From the NCBI RefSeq assembly GCF_014229645.1, contig NZ_JAATOD010000001.1:1054001-1118000 (forward strand): a stretch of DNA of 64,000 nucleotides, read 5' to 3'. This document shows positions 45,310 through 54,309 of this stretch, one piece after another (the stretch's first letter is position 1; every line of letters begins with the position of its first letter). The position numbers and the translations under genes are program-made. This stretch comes from Listeria swaminathanii (lineage in GTDB: Bacteria; Bacillota; Bacilli; Lactobacillales; Listeriaceae). The notes below the pieces were generated by a model that did no database searches, was not told where the DNA came from, and was given only the letters and a program-made list of their open reading frames with translations.

Positions 45310-46147
45310 ATGAAAGTAAATCCTGTTTTTGTGCTTGAATTTCTTTTTTACTAGATGCATATTTTGTTTGCGTTCGGTCAAGCAGTTCATCAAAGAATTT
45401 CGGTAACTCAGACTCGCTAAGTTCCACGCCTTCCGCTGTGATACCGCCTTTTGTGGCAACCCGTTCAATCAATCCGCTAAATGTATAATCTTCTTCCACT
45501 AACAGCTTGGATGTGCCCGCTAAAGCAAAATTAATCATCTGGAACACTTCGGCATCCGAAAGTGAAGATCTCCTAAGAGCAGCCTCCACGAATTGCTCAA
45601 AAATAGCAGCAATAATACCAGGGGAAGAGCTAGTTAAATCACTTGCAATATCGATATTTTCTTCGCGAATGGTCATAACATGTCCAAAATGCTCAAATGT
45701 GCTTTCTAACCAAGTGCTATTCGTTTTAGTAACAGTATCCGCATGCGCGATTAAAGTGGTTCCTACGCCAACAGCAGTCGTAATAGAAGGGATTAATTTA
45801 CTAATTTGTAACTCAGGAGAGATAGCCAAAATATCCGAAGTGCTAACTCCCGCCGCGATGGAAACTACATGACGTTCCGATGTTAGTACTGCCGCACAAT
45901 CTTTTATAATTGGCAAAACAGCAAGCGGTAATTTACAAATAAAGCTGTGCGCTGCTTTTGTAAATACTTCTGCTTCATGACTAGCTAATTCCGCGGTTGG
46001 ATATTTATCATAAAATTGTTTAAAATGCTCGTTTTCGGAACTGGAATAAAGGATGATTTCTTCGGGAGCTGCAACCTCAGTTTCAATTATTTTAGTCGCA
46101 ATTAACGACGCCATGCTTCCAAAACCAATAAACCCTATTTTTGTCAT
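45308..46147 (-). CDS. Pyrroline-5-carboxylate reductase-like protein (ComER/ProC family)
   Basis: This 279-residue protein starts MTKIGFIGFGSMASLIA with the NAD(P)-binding Rossmann motif, behind AAAGGCGGG. It has the family's VVSIAAGVSTSDI and the helical C-terminal dimer domain with LTSSSPGIIAAIFEQFVEAA, SLAxxT-like residues around AGTSKLLVE and GGITAEGVE. ProC makes proline from pyrroline-5-carboxylate; ComER-type paralogues in Firmicutes have unclear function. The substrate cannot be told from the sequence. Confidence 0.75.
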   Translation of the reverse strand: MTKIGFIGFGSMASLIATKIIETEVAAPEEIILYSSSENEHFKQFYDKYPTAELASHEAEVFTKAAHSFICKLPLAVLPIIKDCAAVLTSERHVVSIAAGVSTSDILAISPELQISKLIPSITTAVGVGTTLIAHADTVTKTNSTWLESTFEHFGHVMTIREENIDIASDLTSSSPGIIAAIFEQFVEAALRRSSLSDAEVFQMINFALAGTSKLLVEEDYTFSGLIERVATKGGITAEGVELSESELPKFFDELLDRTQTKYASSKKEIQAQKQDLLS

Positions 46148-46176
46148 TTTCATCCCGCCTTTCATCATTGATTTTT

Positions 46177-46205
46177 ATTATGAAGGGAATAAAATCGGAT
46201 TGCAA
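46177..46205 (-). promoter_or_regulatory. Promoter for the proC-like gene
   Basis: On the minus strand TTGCAA (46200-46205), 17 bases and CATAAT (46177-46182). Confidence 0.55.
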
Positions 46206-46287
46206 CTAAATTTGATTGTTTGCTTTTTCACGTTAACGCGCTTGTGCCTAAGGATTGACGAAAAAGCGAATGATTCCGATAGAATTA

Positions 46288-46302
46288 AATTTTCTGAATT
46301 CA
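46288..46302. promoter_or_regulatory. CodY-box-like sequence upstream of tcsA
   Basis: AATTTTCTGAATTCA matches the first 11 positions of the CodY consensus AATTTTCWGAAAATT and differs at the last 4. It lies about 50 bases upstream of the tcsA extended -10. CodY control of the homologous Bacillus system is recalled; here it is inference. Confidence 0.35.
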
Positions 46303-46351
46303 TTTGCATTAAAAATTTATGAAGTTGGTTATTTATTTATTTTATTTTCCA

Positions 46352-46360
46352 TGTTATATT
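46352..46360 (+). promoter_or_regulatory. Extended -10 promoter for tcsA
   Basis: TGTTATATT fits an extended -10 and would give a leader of about 134 bases. The rest of the 353-base gap before tcsA holds no gene. Confidence 0.5.
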
Positions 46361-46500
46361 AAGAACAGTTGGAGAAGACGTTAAATGTTTTTGTGCGTTT
46401 TCCGAAAAAGGGACCATACATAATTTTCTAATACGCGCCTGAATGTTTGTTTTGACAGATAGCTCTAACTAACATTATATCTCTCGGGAGGGGTTTTAAG

Positions 46501-47574
46501 GTGAAAAAGCGTACATTTGCTTTAGCACTATCAATGATTATTGCTTCTGGCGTTATCCTAGGTGCTTGTGGTTCGAGCAGCGACGATAAAAAAAGTAGCA
46601 GTGATAAGAGCAGTAAAGATTTTACAGTAGCAATGGTAACAGATACTGGTGGTGTTGATGACCGTTCGTTTAACCAATCTGCATGGGAAGGCTTACAAAA
46701 ATTTGGTAAAGCTAACGACATGGAAAAAGGTACTGATGGTTACAACTACTTGCAATCAGCTTCTGAAGCAGACTACAAAACAAACTTAAACACTGCTGTT
46801 CGTAGCGACTATGATTTAATTTATGGAATTGGTTACAAACTGAAAGATGCAATTGAAGAAGTTTCTAAACAAAAACCTAAAAATCAATTCGCTATTGTTG
46901 ATGACACAATTGATGACCGTGATAATGTAGTAAGTATTGGATTTAAAGATAACGATGGTTCTTACCTAGTTGGTGTTGTAGCCGGCTTAACAACAAAAAC
47001 AAATAAAGTTGGATTTGTTGGTGGGGTAAAAGGAACTGTTATCGACCGTTTTGAAGCTGGTTTCACTGCTGGTGTAAAAGCTGTTAATCCTAACGCACAA
47101 ATTGATGTGCAATATGCAAACGATTTCGCTAAAGCAGACAAAGGACAACAAATCGCTTCTTCCATGTATTCAAGTGGAGTTGACGTAATTTTCCATGCTG
47201 CTGGTGGTACTGGTAACGGTGTCTTTGCAGAAGCTAAAAACTTGAAGAAAAAAGATCCTAGCCGTGCTGTTTGGGTAATCGGTGTTGACCGTGACCAATG
47301 GGACGAAGGAAAAGTTACAGCAAACGATGGCAAAGATTACAATGTAACACTTACATCTGAAATCAAACGCGTTGATATCGCTGTTGATGACCTTGCAACT
47401 CGTGCTAAAGCTGGAGATTTCCCAGGCGGAACTAAAATTGAATACGGTCTTGATAAAGATGCTGTAGGGCTTTCTGAACATCAAGATAATATTTCAAAAG
47501 ACGTTTTAGCTAAAGTAGAAGAATACAAACAAAAAATCGTTGATGGGGACATTAAAGTTCCAGAAAAACCTTGA
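46501..47574 (+). CDS. tcsA: BMP/Med family substrate-binding lipoprotein, TcsA
   Basis: This 357-residue lipoprotein starts at GTG 46501 behind GGGAGGGG. The signal peptide ends in the lipobox LGAC with Cys23, followed by a Ser/Asp/Lys-rich linker. The mature part has TDTGGVDDRSFNQSAWEG and GVDRDQWDEGK, typical of the BMP (Med) family that binds purine nucleosides. In L. monocytogenes it was described as a CD4+ T-cell-stimulating antigen. The ATPase and permease genes downstream suggest it is the receptor of that transporter. A hairpin separates them. Confidence 0.92.
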   Translation: MKKRTFALALSMIIASGVILGACGSSSDDKKSSSDKSSKDFTVAMVTDTGGVDDRSFNQSAWEGLQKFGKANDMEKGTDGYNYLQSASEADYKTNLNTAVRSDYDLIYGIGYKLKDAIEEVSKQKPKNQFAIVDDTIDDRDNVVSIGFKDNDGSYLVGVVAGLTTKTNKVGFVGGVKGTVIDRFEAGFTAGVKAVNPNAQIDVQYANDFAKADKGQQIASSMYSSGVDVIFHAAGGTGNGVFAEAKNLKKKDPSRAVWVIGVDRDQWDEGKVTANDGKDYNVTLTSEIKRVDIAVDDLATRAKAGDFPGGTKIEYGLDKDAVGLSEHQDNISKDVLAKVEEYKQKIVDGDIKVPEKP

Positions 47575-47617
47575 TTTTATAGTTATAAAAACTGAGTAAT
47601 ACGAACGAAGTAAAACC

Positions 47618-47658
47618 TTTTATGAAAGTCGGCATGGAACACGCCGACTTTCATAAAA
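47618..47658 (+). other. 16-bp perfect hairpin after tcsA
   Basis: TTTTATGAAAGTCGGC (47618-47633) pairs perfectly with GCCGACTTTCATAAAA (47643-47658) across 9 bases. No T-run follows, so it fits an mRNA-stabilising or processing hairpin better than a standard terminator. It would keep receptor mRNA in excess over transporter mRNA. Confidence 0.7.
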
Positions 47659-47666
47659 AATTAATT

Positions 47667-47680
47667 TGTAAGCGTTTTAA
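47667..47680 (+). promoter_or_regulatory. cre-like site
   Basis: TGTAAGCGTTTTAA matches the cre consensus TGWAANCGNTNNCA except for one position. It lies 17 bases before the TTTACT of a candidate promoter for the transporter genes. CcpA binding is inferred. Confidence 0.5.
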
Positions 47681-47697
47681 TTTGATAGGTAAACCCT

Positions 47698-47829
47698 TTT
47701 ACTAAAAGAAAATAATCGGTATATTGGAATTTATGATTGCAATGAATGCCATTTAGAAATAAAATAAGGAGATGGCTTTTTTAATCGCTTAAAAATGCAA
47801 GGCAAGCTTTCGTACATAGATGGTATAAT
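47698..47829 (+). promoter_or_regulatory. Two candidate promoters for the ABC transporter genes
   Basis: P1: TTTACT (47698-47703), 16 bases, TATATT (47720-47725). P2: TGGTATAAT (47821-47829), an extended -10. P2 gives a leader of about 170 bases containing CTTCTTC/GAGGAAG-type pairing around 47911-47926. No gene is seen in 47575-48006. Confidence 0.45.
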
Positions 47830-48006
47830 AAAACGTGTTTTTACAACATACCAAAGCATTTAAGCGAGGAAGTCATTGAACAACAAACGGATAAAAAACT
47901 CGGAACCTTCTTCGGGAGGAAGTACGGGGAGAGGCGGCGTCCTTCGAGAGAATCGCGCGTGTGGCTGTTTTTCCAGTTTGAACCAGACGACAAGGGGAGT
48001 GAAGAA

Positions 48007-49548
48007 GTGGACTTTGTTATTGAAATGTTAGGAATCAGGAAGGAATTCTCTGGATTTGTAGCAAATGATAACATTACCTTACAGTTAAAGCAGGGAGAAA
48101 TTCATGCTTTGTTAGGTGAGAATGGCGCAGGGAAATCTACGCTAATGAATGTCTTGTTTGGTTTATATGAACCAGATGGTGGCGAAATTCGTGTTCGTGG
48201 TACGAAAGAAAATATTAATAGCCCGAACAAAGCGAATGAGCTTGGAATCGGAATGGTCCATCAGCATTTCATGTTAGTGGATAAATTCACGGTTGCAGAA
48301 AATATCATCCTTGGTAAAGAGCCAAGCAAATTCGGTGTTATCGAAAAGAAAAAAGCGATTGAAGAAATTAAAGAAATCTCTGATCGTTATGGCTTGCGAG
48401 TTGATCCAAATGCGGTTGTGCGCGATATTTCTATCGGTATGCAACAACGTGTGGAAATTCTAAAAACACTTTATCGTGGCGCAGACATCTTAATTTTTGA
48501 TGAGCCAACAGCTGTTTTAACACCCCAAGAAATCAAAGAACTGATCCAAATTATGCGTTCTCTTATAAAAGAAGGCAAATCAATCATTTTAATTACACAT
48601 AAACTAAAAGAAATCATGGATGTTTGTGATCGTGTAACTGTTATCCGCCGTGGTAAAGGCATGGGTACAGTAAACGTTCCAGAAACAACACCACAAGATT
48701 TGGCTAATTTAATGGTTGGCCGTGAAGTCGTCTTTACAACAGAAAAAATTGACGCAACTCCTGGAAAAGATGTTTTAGAAGTAAAAGATTTAGTTGTAAA
48801 AGAAAGTCGCGGAGTTGAAAGTGTTCGCGGACTTAATTTGACTGTCAGAGCTGGCGAAATCGTCGGAATAGCTGGAGTCGATGGTAATGGTCAAAGTGAA
48901 CTTATTTCAGCGATTGCAGGCCTTTCTAAAGTAACTAGTGGTAGCATTCTTCTAAACGGCGAGCATATCGAAAACAAAAAACCCCGTAAAATTACGGAAG
49001 CTGGTTTAGGACATATTCCAGAAGACCGTCATAAACATGGTTTAGTTCTCGAAATGTCCCTAGGAGAAAATATTGCTTTACAAACATATTATAAAAAACC
49101 TATTTCTAGCAAAGGTTTCTTAAATCATAAAGCAATGTACGACTTTGCGCGTGAGTTAATTGAAGAATACGATGTTCGTGCAAGTAGCGAATACGTAGCA
49201 GCAAAATCACTTTCTGGTGGTAACCAACAAAAAGCGATTATTGCAAGGGAGATACACCGTAATCCAGATTTCTTAATTGCGGCTCAACCAACACGTGGAC
49301 TAGATGTTGGTGCAATTGAATTCATTCATAGACGCTTGATTGAACAACGAGATAACGGAAAAGCTGTATTACTTATGTCGTTCGAATTAGATGAAATCAT
49401 GAATGTGAGTGACCGTATCGCGGTTATTTACGAAGGGAAAATCGTTGCTATTGTTGATCCGAAAGAAACAACGGAGCAAGAACTTGGCCTAATGATGGCT
49501 GGTTCATCCAAACAGGAAGCGGAAATGGGGGAGAAAGAGCATGTCTAA
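48007..49548 (+). CDS. Nucleoside-type ABC transporter ATPase (two ATPase domains)
   Basis: This 513-residue protein starts at GTG 48007, 7 bases after GGGGAG; a longer frame to 47959 is not supported. Two ABC domains occur in tandem. The first (about 5-240) has Walker A GENGAGKSTL, signature SIGMQQRVEI and Walker B ILIFDEPTAVL. The second (about 255-500) has a degenerate P-loop (GVDGNGQSEL), SGGNQQKAI and LIAAQPTRGLDVG. This architecture is that of sugar/nucleoside importers such as NupO of Bacillus. It drives uptake with the two permeases that follow. Confidence 0.9.
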   Translation: MDFVIEMLGIRKEFSGFVANDNITLQLKQGEIHALLGENGAGKSTLMNVLFGLYEPDGGEIRVRGTKENINSPNKANELGIGMVHQHFMLVDKFTVAENIILGKEPSKFGVIEKKKAIEEIKEISDRYGLRVDPNAVVRDISIGMQQRVEILKTLYRGADILIFDEPTAVLTPQEIKELIQIMRSLIKEGKSIILITHKLKEIMDVCDRVTVIRRGKGMGTVNVPETTPQDLANLMVGREVVFTTEKIDATPGKDVLEVKDLVVKESRGVESVRGLNLTVRAGEIVGIAGVDGNGQSELISAIAGLSKVTSGSILLNGEHIENKKPRKITEAGLGHIPEDRHKHGLVLEMSLGENIALQTYYKKPISSKGFLNHKAMYDFARELIEEYDVRASSEYVAAKSLSGGNQQKAIIAREIHRNPDFLIAAQPTRGLDVGAIEFIHRRLIEQRDNGKAVLLMSFELDEIMNVSDRIAVIYEGKIVAIVDPKETTEQELGLMMAGSSKQEAEMGEKEHV

Positions 49549-50593
49549 ACGACTACAAGCATTAGTTATCCCAGTTACAGCCGTTATCCTTGGACTTATC
49601 TGCGGTGCGATTATCATGCTTATTTTTGGATATGACCCAATTGCAGGTTACTCAGCACTTGTAGAAGGTGTTATCGGAGAACCTTTCTACATCGGTGAAA
49701 CTATTCGCCAAGCTACACCATACATTTTAGTTGGTCTATCTGTTGCTGTTGCTTTTAAAGCCGGACTTTTCAATATCGGTGCAGAAGGTCAAATGCTTAT
49801 GGGGTGGTTAGGTTCAATCATCATCGCAGTAAACTTTGATGGTTTGACAAAATGGATTCATTTACCACTTGCGATTATCACTGGTATGGTTTTCGGTGCG
49901 ATTTGGGCATTTATTCCAGGTATTTTAAAAGCAACTTTACGTGTAAATGAAGTTATTGTAACGATCATGCTTAACTACACAGCACTTTATATTTTCAACT
50001 ATGTTGTACAAAACTTACTTACAGATGGTTTAGATAAAACGCAAGAAGTTCATGCGTCTGCGTCTTTACAATCTGAATTATTACAATCACTTACAGATTA
50101 TTCATCGCTACATTGGGGAATATTGATTGCCCTTGGTTTTGCACTTATTATTTGGTTAATGTTAAACAAAACTACTTTCGGTTATGAAATCGAAGCAGTT
50201 GGATTTAACGAAAATGCATCGCAATATGCCGGTATGAGTGTTAAGAAAACAATTATCTTTTCCATGGTTATTGCCGGAGCGCTTGCTGGTCTTGGTGGCG
50301 TAATGGAAGGCCTTGGAACATATGGAACGGCTTATGTACTAACTTCTTCTCCAGGAATTGGTTTTGACGGTATCGCCGTTGCCTTACTCGGAGGAAGTTC
50401 TCCAATTGGGATTGTCTTCTCTGCCATCTTGTTCGGAGCTCTAAAAGTCGGAGCACTAAACATGCCAGCAGTCGCAGGCGTTCCAAACGAATTAGTCAAT
50501 GTAATTATCGCTCTGATTATCTTCTTTGTGGCATCCAGCTACATTATCCGCTGGGCGATGGCAAAATTTAAGAAGGGGGCGAAAGCAGAATGA
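49541..50593 (+). CDS. Nucleoside-type ABC transporter permease 1
   Basis: This 350-residue integral membrane protein has about 8-10 helices. It belongs to the BPD_transp_2 (RbsC/YufP) family, with VAFKAGLFNIGAEGQMLMG and the EAA-like cytoplasmic loop containing GYEIEAVGFNENASQYAGMSV. It overlaps the ATPase gene by 8 bases and the second permease by 4. Substrate assignment (purine nucleosides) rests on tcsA and the Bacillus NupNOPQ parallel. Confidence 0.9.
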   Translation: MSKRLQALVIPVTAVILGLICGAIIMLIFGYDPIAGYSALVEGVIGEPFYIGETIRQATPYILVGLSVAVAFKAGLFNIGAEGQMLMGWLGSIIIAVNFDGLTKWIHLPLAIITGMVFGAIWAFIPGILKATLRVNEVIVTIMLNYTALYIFNYVVQNLLTDGLDKTQEVHASASLQSELLQSLTDYSSLHWGILIALGFALIIWLMLNKTTFGYEIEAVGFNENASQYAGMSVKKTIIFSMVIAGALAGLGGVMEGLGTYGTAYVLTSSPGIGFDGIAVALLGGSSPIGIVFSAILFGALKVGALNMPAVAGVPNELVNVIIALIIFFVASSYIIRWAMAKFKKGAKAE

Positions 50594-51540
50594 CAGCCAT
50601 TTTAGCGACAATTGTTTCTAGTACACTGCTTATGGCAGGCCCACTAATTTTTACTGCTCTCGGGGGCGTTTATTCAGAACGAGGCGGTGTGGTCAATATT
50701 GGACTAGAAGGTATGATGGTAATGGGAGCATTCTCGGCTATCGTCTTCAACCTTACTTTCCAAGATACTTTTGGCAATTTAACTCCTTGGATATCACTTA
50801 TCGCGGCGATGGTCGTTGGGGGATTATTCTCTCTTGTACACGCCGTTGCAACTATTAATTTCCGCGCTGACCACGTAATCAGTGGTGTAGCGATTAACTT
50901 TTTAGCAACTGGTCTATCTTTATTCCTTGTAAAAGTAATTTACGATAAAGGCCAAACAGATCAAATTAAGTACTACTTTGGTAAACCGGATATTCCTGTT
51001 TTGAGTGATATTCCAGTCATTGGTGAAATTTTCTTCAAAAACATTCCGGTAATGAGTTATGTGGCGATTATTTTCGCTATCGTATCTTGGTTTATTATTT
51101 ACAAAACACGCTTTGGTCTTCGTCTTCGTTCTGTAGGGGAACATCCACTTGCAGCAGACACAATGGGAATCAAAGTTCGTTGGATGAGATACCAAGGTGT
51201 TATCATTTCTGGTATTCTTGGTGGTCTAGGTGGCGCGGTTTACGCCCAATCCTTTACACTTGATTTCGGACATGCAACTATTTCCGGTCAAGGTTATATG
51301 GCCCTTGCAGCGATGATTTTTGGTAAATGGAATCCGCTTGGAGCGATGGGAGCAGCGATTTTCTTCGGTTTTGCGCAATGTTTGGCAATTACCGGTGGAT
51401 CACTACCCTTCTTCAAAGACATTCCAGACGTTTACTTACAAATTGCGCCTTATGTATTAACAATCCTTGCGCTTGTTGGCTTTATCGGTAAATCCGAAGC
51501 GCCAAAAGCAGACGGTGTGAACTACATTAAAGGTAAATAA
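50590..51540 (+). CDS. Nucleoside-type ABC transporter permease 2
   Basis: This 316-residue membrane protein has about 8 helices and belongs to the same family as the preceding permease. It has GGVYSERGGVVNIGLEGMMVMGAF near the start and the loop GLRLRSVGEHPLAADTMGIKV. It forms the heterodimeric channel with permease 1. It overlaps that gene by 4 bases and is followed by a clear terminator, ending the operon. Confidence 0.9.
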   Translation: MTAILATIVSSTLLMAGPLIFTALGGVYSERGGVVNIGLEGMMVMGAFSAIVFNLTFQDTFGNLTPWISLIAAMVVGGLFSLVHAVATINFRADHVISGVAINFLATGLSLFLVKVIYDKGQTDQIKYYFGKPDIPVLSDIPVIGEIFFKNIPVMSYVAIIFAIVSWFIIYKTRFGLRLRSVGEHPLAADTMGIKVRWMRYQGVIISGILGGLGGAVYAQSFTLDFGHATISGQGYMALAAMIFGKWNPLGAMGAAIFFGFAQCLAITGGSLPFFKDIPDVYLQIAPYVLTILALVGFIGKSEAPKADGVNYIKGK

Positions 51541-51548
51541 TACGAGCA

Positions 51549-51582
51549 AACAGTCTAGATTAAATTCTAGGCTGTTTTTTTA
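51549..51582 (+). terminator. Terminator of the ABC transporter operon
   Basis: AACAGTCTAGA pairs with TCTAGGCTGTT across TTAAAT and is followed by TTTTTT. Confidence 0.85.
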
Positions 51583-51657
51583 TGCTAGAAAATTGTGTGT
51601 CACAACAACTTACGATACAATAGGAAAGTGAGATCATTGCTTGAAAGGAGCATTATA

Positions 51658-52950
51658 ATGACAGACAAAATATTTCAAGAAAAAGTTGGCCCAGTTGCCC
51701 TGACAATTGTTCCAACCCAAAAATATAAATCCAATAAGATTGTTTTTAAATTTCGCGCTCCATTAGAAAGAGAAACAGTAACTAAACGGGCTTTGCTTTC
51801 GATTTTATTAGAAACAAACAGTAAAAAATATCCAACTCAAACGGATTTTAGAAAACAATTAGCAAACCTTTATGGTGCCAATTTTTATACAACAACTGCC
51901 AAAAAAGGCAATGAACATGTACTGACCGTTATTTTCGATATGATTGACGGACAATATGTATCTGATGGCAATCATATTTTAGAAGACGCTTTTGCTTTTA
52001 TAGAAGAAGCATTATTCCACCCAAACGTGGCAAATGGCGCGTTCAATGAAGAAACACTTGCTCGTGAAAAAGAGAATTTAAAAAGTAGTTTAGAAGGCAT
52101 TTACGATGATAAAATTCGTTTTGCATCTAAACGTTTAATAGAGGAAATGTTCCGAGATGATGCGTTTCGCTTTGGTTCAGCGGGCATCTTAGAAGATATT
52201 GATGCTATCACAGCAAAAGATTTATACGAATACTATTTACAATTTATCGCAGAAGATACGGTCGAAATATTCATTTGTGGAGATGTAACAAAAGAAGAAG
52301 TAATGCCGCTTATCGAAAAAATGGCTTTTGCCCCGCGTGCTGACCGTAAAGGTGTTTTTTATACAAAAGAAGCGCCAAAAGAAGTACGTGTCATTCATGA
52401 ACAACAAGCGATTAACCAAGGGAAACTTGTGCTTGGTTATCAAACCGATACATTGTTCGGAGATGAAGATTTCGTTGCGCTACAACTTGCTAACGGTCTT
52501 CTTGGCGGATTTGCAAATTCCAAAATATTCATCAATGTGCGTGAAAAAGCGAGCCTAGCTTATTACGCCTCTAGCCGAATTGATTCTTTCAAAGGTTATA
52601 TGGTTATTTCAGCCGGAATTGATGAAGTGAATTACGAACAAGCATTGTCCATCATTGAAGAACAAGTCGTTGCAATGAAACAAGGCGATTTTACAGAAGA
52701 TGAGTTGAATCAAACAAAAGAAATGCTTATTAACCAATTGCTTGAAACAAATGACCAGGCACAAGGCCTAATCGAGCTCGTGTATAACAATGTTTTACGT
52801 GAAGCGAACTTAGACCTAGAAAATTGGATTGCCAAAATTAAACAAGCAACGAAAGAAGAAGTCGTTGCTGCTATTAATAAAATTAAACCAGACACCATTT
52901 ATTTCTTGAGCAAGGGAGGAGAAGAACTTCATGGAAAAAATAACATTTGA
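51658..52950 (+). CDS. yfmF: EF-P modification-associated M16-like protein YfmF (inactive)
   Basis: This 430-residue protein starts at ATG 51658 (AAAGGAG 7 bases upstream). It is an M16-fold protein with two repeated domains (about 5-215 and 220-425). The first domain has no HxxEH zinc motif, so it should lack peptidase activity, as inactive subunits of M16 pairs do. LRSILL-type core helices and YASSRIDSFKGYMVISAGI fit the fold. It overlaps the active partner gene (yfmH) by 20 bases. The family is linked to EF-P 5-aminopentanol modification. Confidence 0.85.
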   Translation: MTDKIFQEKVGPVALTIVPTQKYKSNKIVFKFRAPLERETVTKRALLSILLETNSKKYPTQTDFRKQLANLYGANFYTTTAKKGNEHVLTVIFDMIDGQYVSDGNHILEDAFAFIEEALFHPNVANGAFNEETLAREKENLKSSLEGIYDDKIRFASKRLIEEMFRDDAFRFGSAGILEDIDAITAKDLYEYYLQFIAEDTVEIFICGDVTKEEVMPLIEKMAFAPRADRKGVFYTKEAPKEVRVIHEQQAINQGKLVLGYQTDTLFGDEDFVALQLANGLLGGFANSKIFINVREKASLAYYASSRIDSFKGYMVISAGIDEVNYEQALSIIEEQVVAMKQGDFTEDELNQTKEMLINQLLETNDQAQGLIELVYNNVLREANLDLENWIAKIKQATKEEVVAAINKIKPDTIYFLSKGGEELHGKNNI

Positions 52951-54217
52951 GCAAGTAAAAGAAGCTGTATATCATGAGAAAATGGCCAATGGCTTACAAG
53001 TCTATCTTCTTCCAAAACAAGGATTTAGTAAGACCTATGCCGTATTCACCACAAACTACGGGGCAATCGATAATAACTTCGTCCCAATTGGCGAAACGGA
53101 ATTCACGAAAGTTCCGGACGGCATTGCCCATTTCTTAGAGCATAAAATGTTTGAAAAAGAAGACGGCGATGTATTCTTTAAATTTGGCGAAAAAGGCGCG
53201 TTCACTAATGCGTTCACCTCTTTTACAAAAACAGCTTATCTTTTCTCAAGTACTTCTCGCGTAGAAGAAAACTTGGAAACGTTAATTGACTTTGTACAAG
53301 AGCCATATTTCACTGAAGAAACTGTGGAAAAAGAAAAAGGCATTATCGGCCAAGAAATCAGAATGTACGATGACGATCCTGATTTCCGCGCTTATTTTGG
53401 CGTAATCGAAAACATGTACCATAATCACCCAGTAAAAATTGACATCGCTGGAACGGTCGAATCCATCGCAGAAATTAACAAAGATTTACTATACCTTTGT
53501 TATAACACGTTCTATCATCCGAGCAATATGGTACTTTTTGTTGTAGGGAACTTAGAGCCTGAACAAATGATGAATCAAATTCGCGCCAATCAAGCGAAAA
53601 AAGAATTTGCTGAAGCGGCGCCAATCAAACGTCATTTCCCAGAAGAACCGAAAACCGTTGCTGTAAAAGAACGTAAAATCCATTTCCCAGTTCAAATCGC
53701 TAAAAATTTAGTGGGGATTAAAGAAGATATTGGTTCTCTAGAAGGACAAGCAGCATTAAAACAAGAAATTATCGGTGATGTTGCATTAGAAATGCTATTC
53801 GGTACAACATCCGACACATACTTGAAGTTATATAACGAAGGAATTATTGATGATACTTTCGGCTATGATTATACGCTCCAAGATAGTTTTTCGTTCGTTT
53901 TAGTTGGCGGAGACGCAAAAGACCCGGACAAGCAAACTGCTAAAATTAAAGAAGCTATCCAAGCGGCAGCTAAAAGTGGTTTAGACGAAGCCGATTTAGC
54001 TCTCGTTAAACGTAAACGCATCGGTCAATTTTTACGCTCGCTGAATTCACCAGAGTTTATCGCTAACCAATTTAGTCAATACGTTATGAAATCAGCTTCT
54101 CTATTTGATATTTTACCTTTAATGGAAAATGTAACTTTAGAAGAAGTAAATAGTTTCGTTAAAAACTTGGATCAAGAAGAGCGAACAACGAGTTTCCAAT
54201 TGCTTCCGGAGCAATAA
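52931..54217 (+). CDS. yfmH: M16 zinc peptidase-like protein YfmH
   Basis: This 428-residue protein has the inverted zinc motif HFLEH at residues 67-71 and the distal Glu in the ETVEKEKGIIGQEIRMYDDD segment (about 130-150). Two M16 domains make up the rest. It probably forms a heterodimer with the preceding zinc-free protein. GAGGAG precedes the ATG. Its substrate is not known; in Bacillus the operon is tied to EF-P function. A TATAAT at 54240-54245 may start the next transcript. Confidence 0.87.
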   Translation: MEKITFEQVKEAVYHEKMANGLQVYLLPKQGFSKTYAVFTTNYGAIDNNFVPIGETEFTKVPDGIAHFLEHKMFEKEDGDVFFKFGEKGAFTNAFTSFTKTAYLFSSTSRVEENLETLIDFVQEPYFTEETVEKEKGIIGQEIRMYDDDPDFRAYFGVIENMYHNHPVKIDIAGTVESIAEINKDLLYLCYNTFYHPSNMVLFVVGNLEPEQMMNQIRANQAKKEFAEAAPIKRHFPEEPKTVAVKERKIHFPVQIAKNLVGIKEDIGSLEGQAALKQEIIGDVALEMLFGTTSDTYLKLYNEGIIDDTFGYDYTLQDSFSFVLVGGDAKDPDKQTAKIKEAIQAAAKSGLDEADLALVKRKRIGQFLRSLNSPEFIANQFSQYVMKSASLFDILPLMENVTLEEVNSFVKNLDQEERTTSFQLLPEQ

Positions 54218-54309
54218 ACAAATTTATGTCTTTTTTTAGTATAATAAATGGCATAAATTCCTGAGTCATGCTATCATAAAAGAAATAGACTGGAAAGGGT
54301 TGCCTTTTT

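Noticed and set aside
46452..46480. TTGACA-N17-TTATAT just before tcsA
   Set aside because: As a promoter it would start transcription inside the ribosome binding site (46486-46493), leaving almost no leader; the extended -10 at 46352-46360 is preferred.
46962..47333. 123-codon reading frame opposite tcsA
   Set aside because: It lies wholly inside a well-supported gene, has no promoter or ribosome site and no recognisable motif.
47959..48006. 16-residue extension of the ABC ATPase
   Set aside because: No ribosome site before 47959; GGGGAG is properly spaced for GTG at 48007, where family similarity starts.
51961..52020. Possible zinc motif in the first M16 protein
   Set aside because: No HxxEH or HxxE-x-H arrangement is present in the expected N-terminal helix, so an active site is not claimed.
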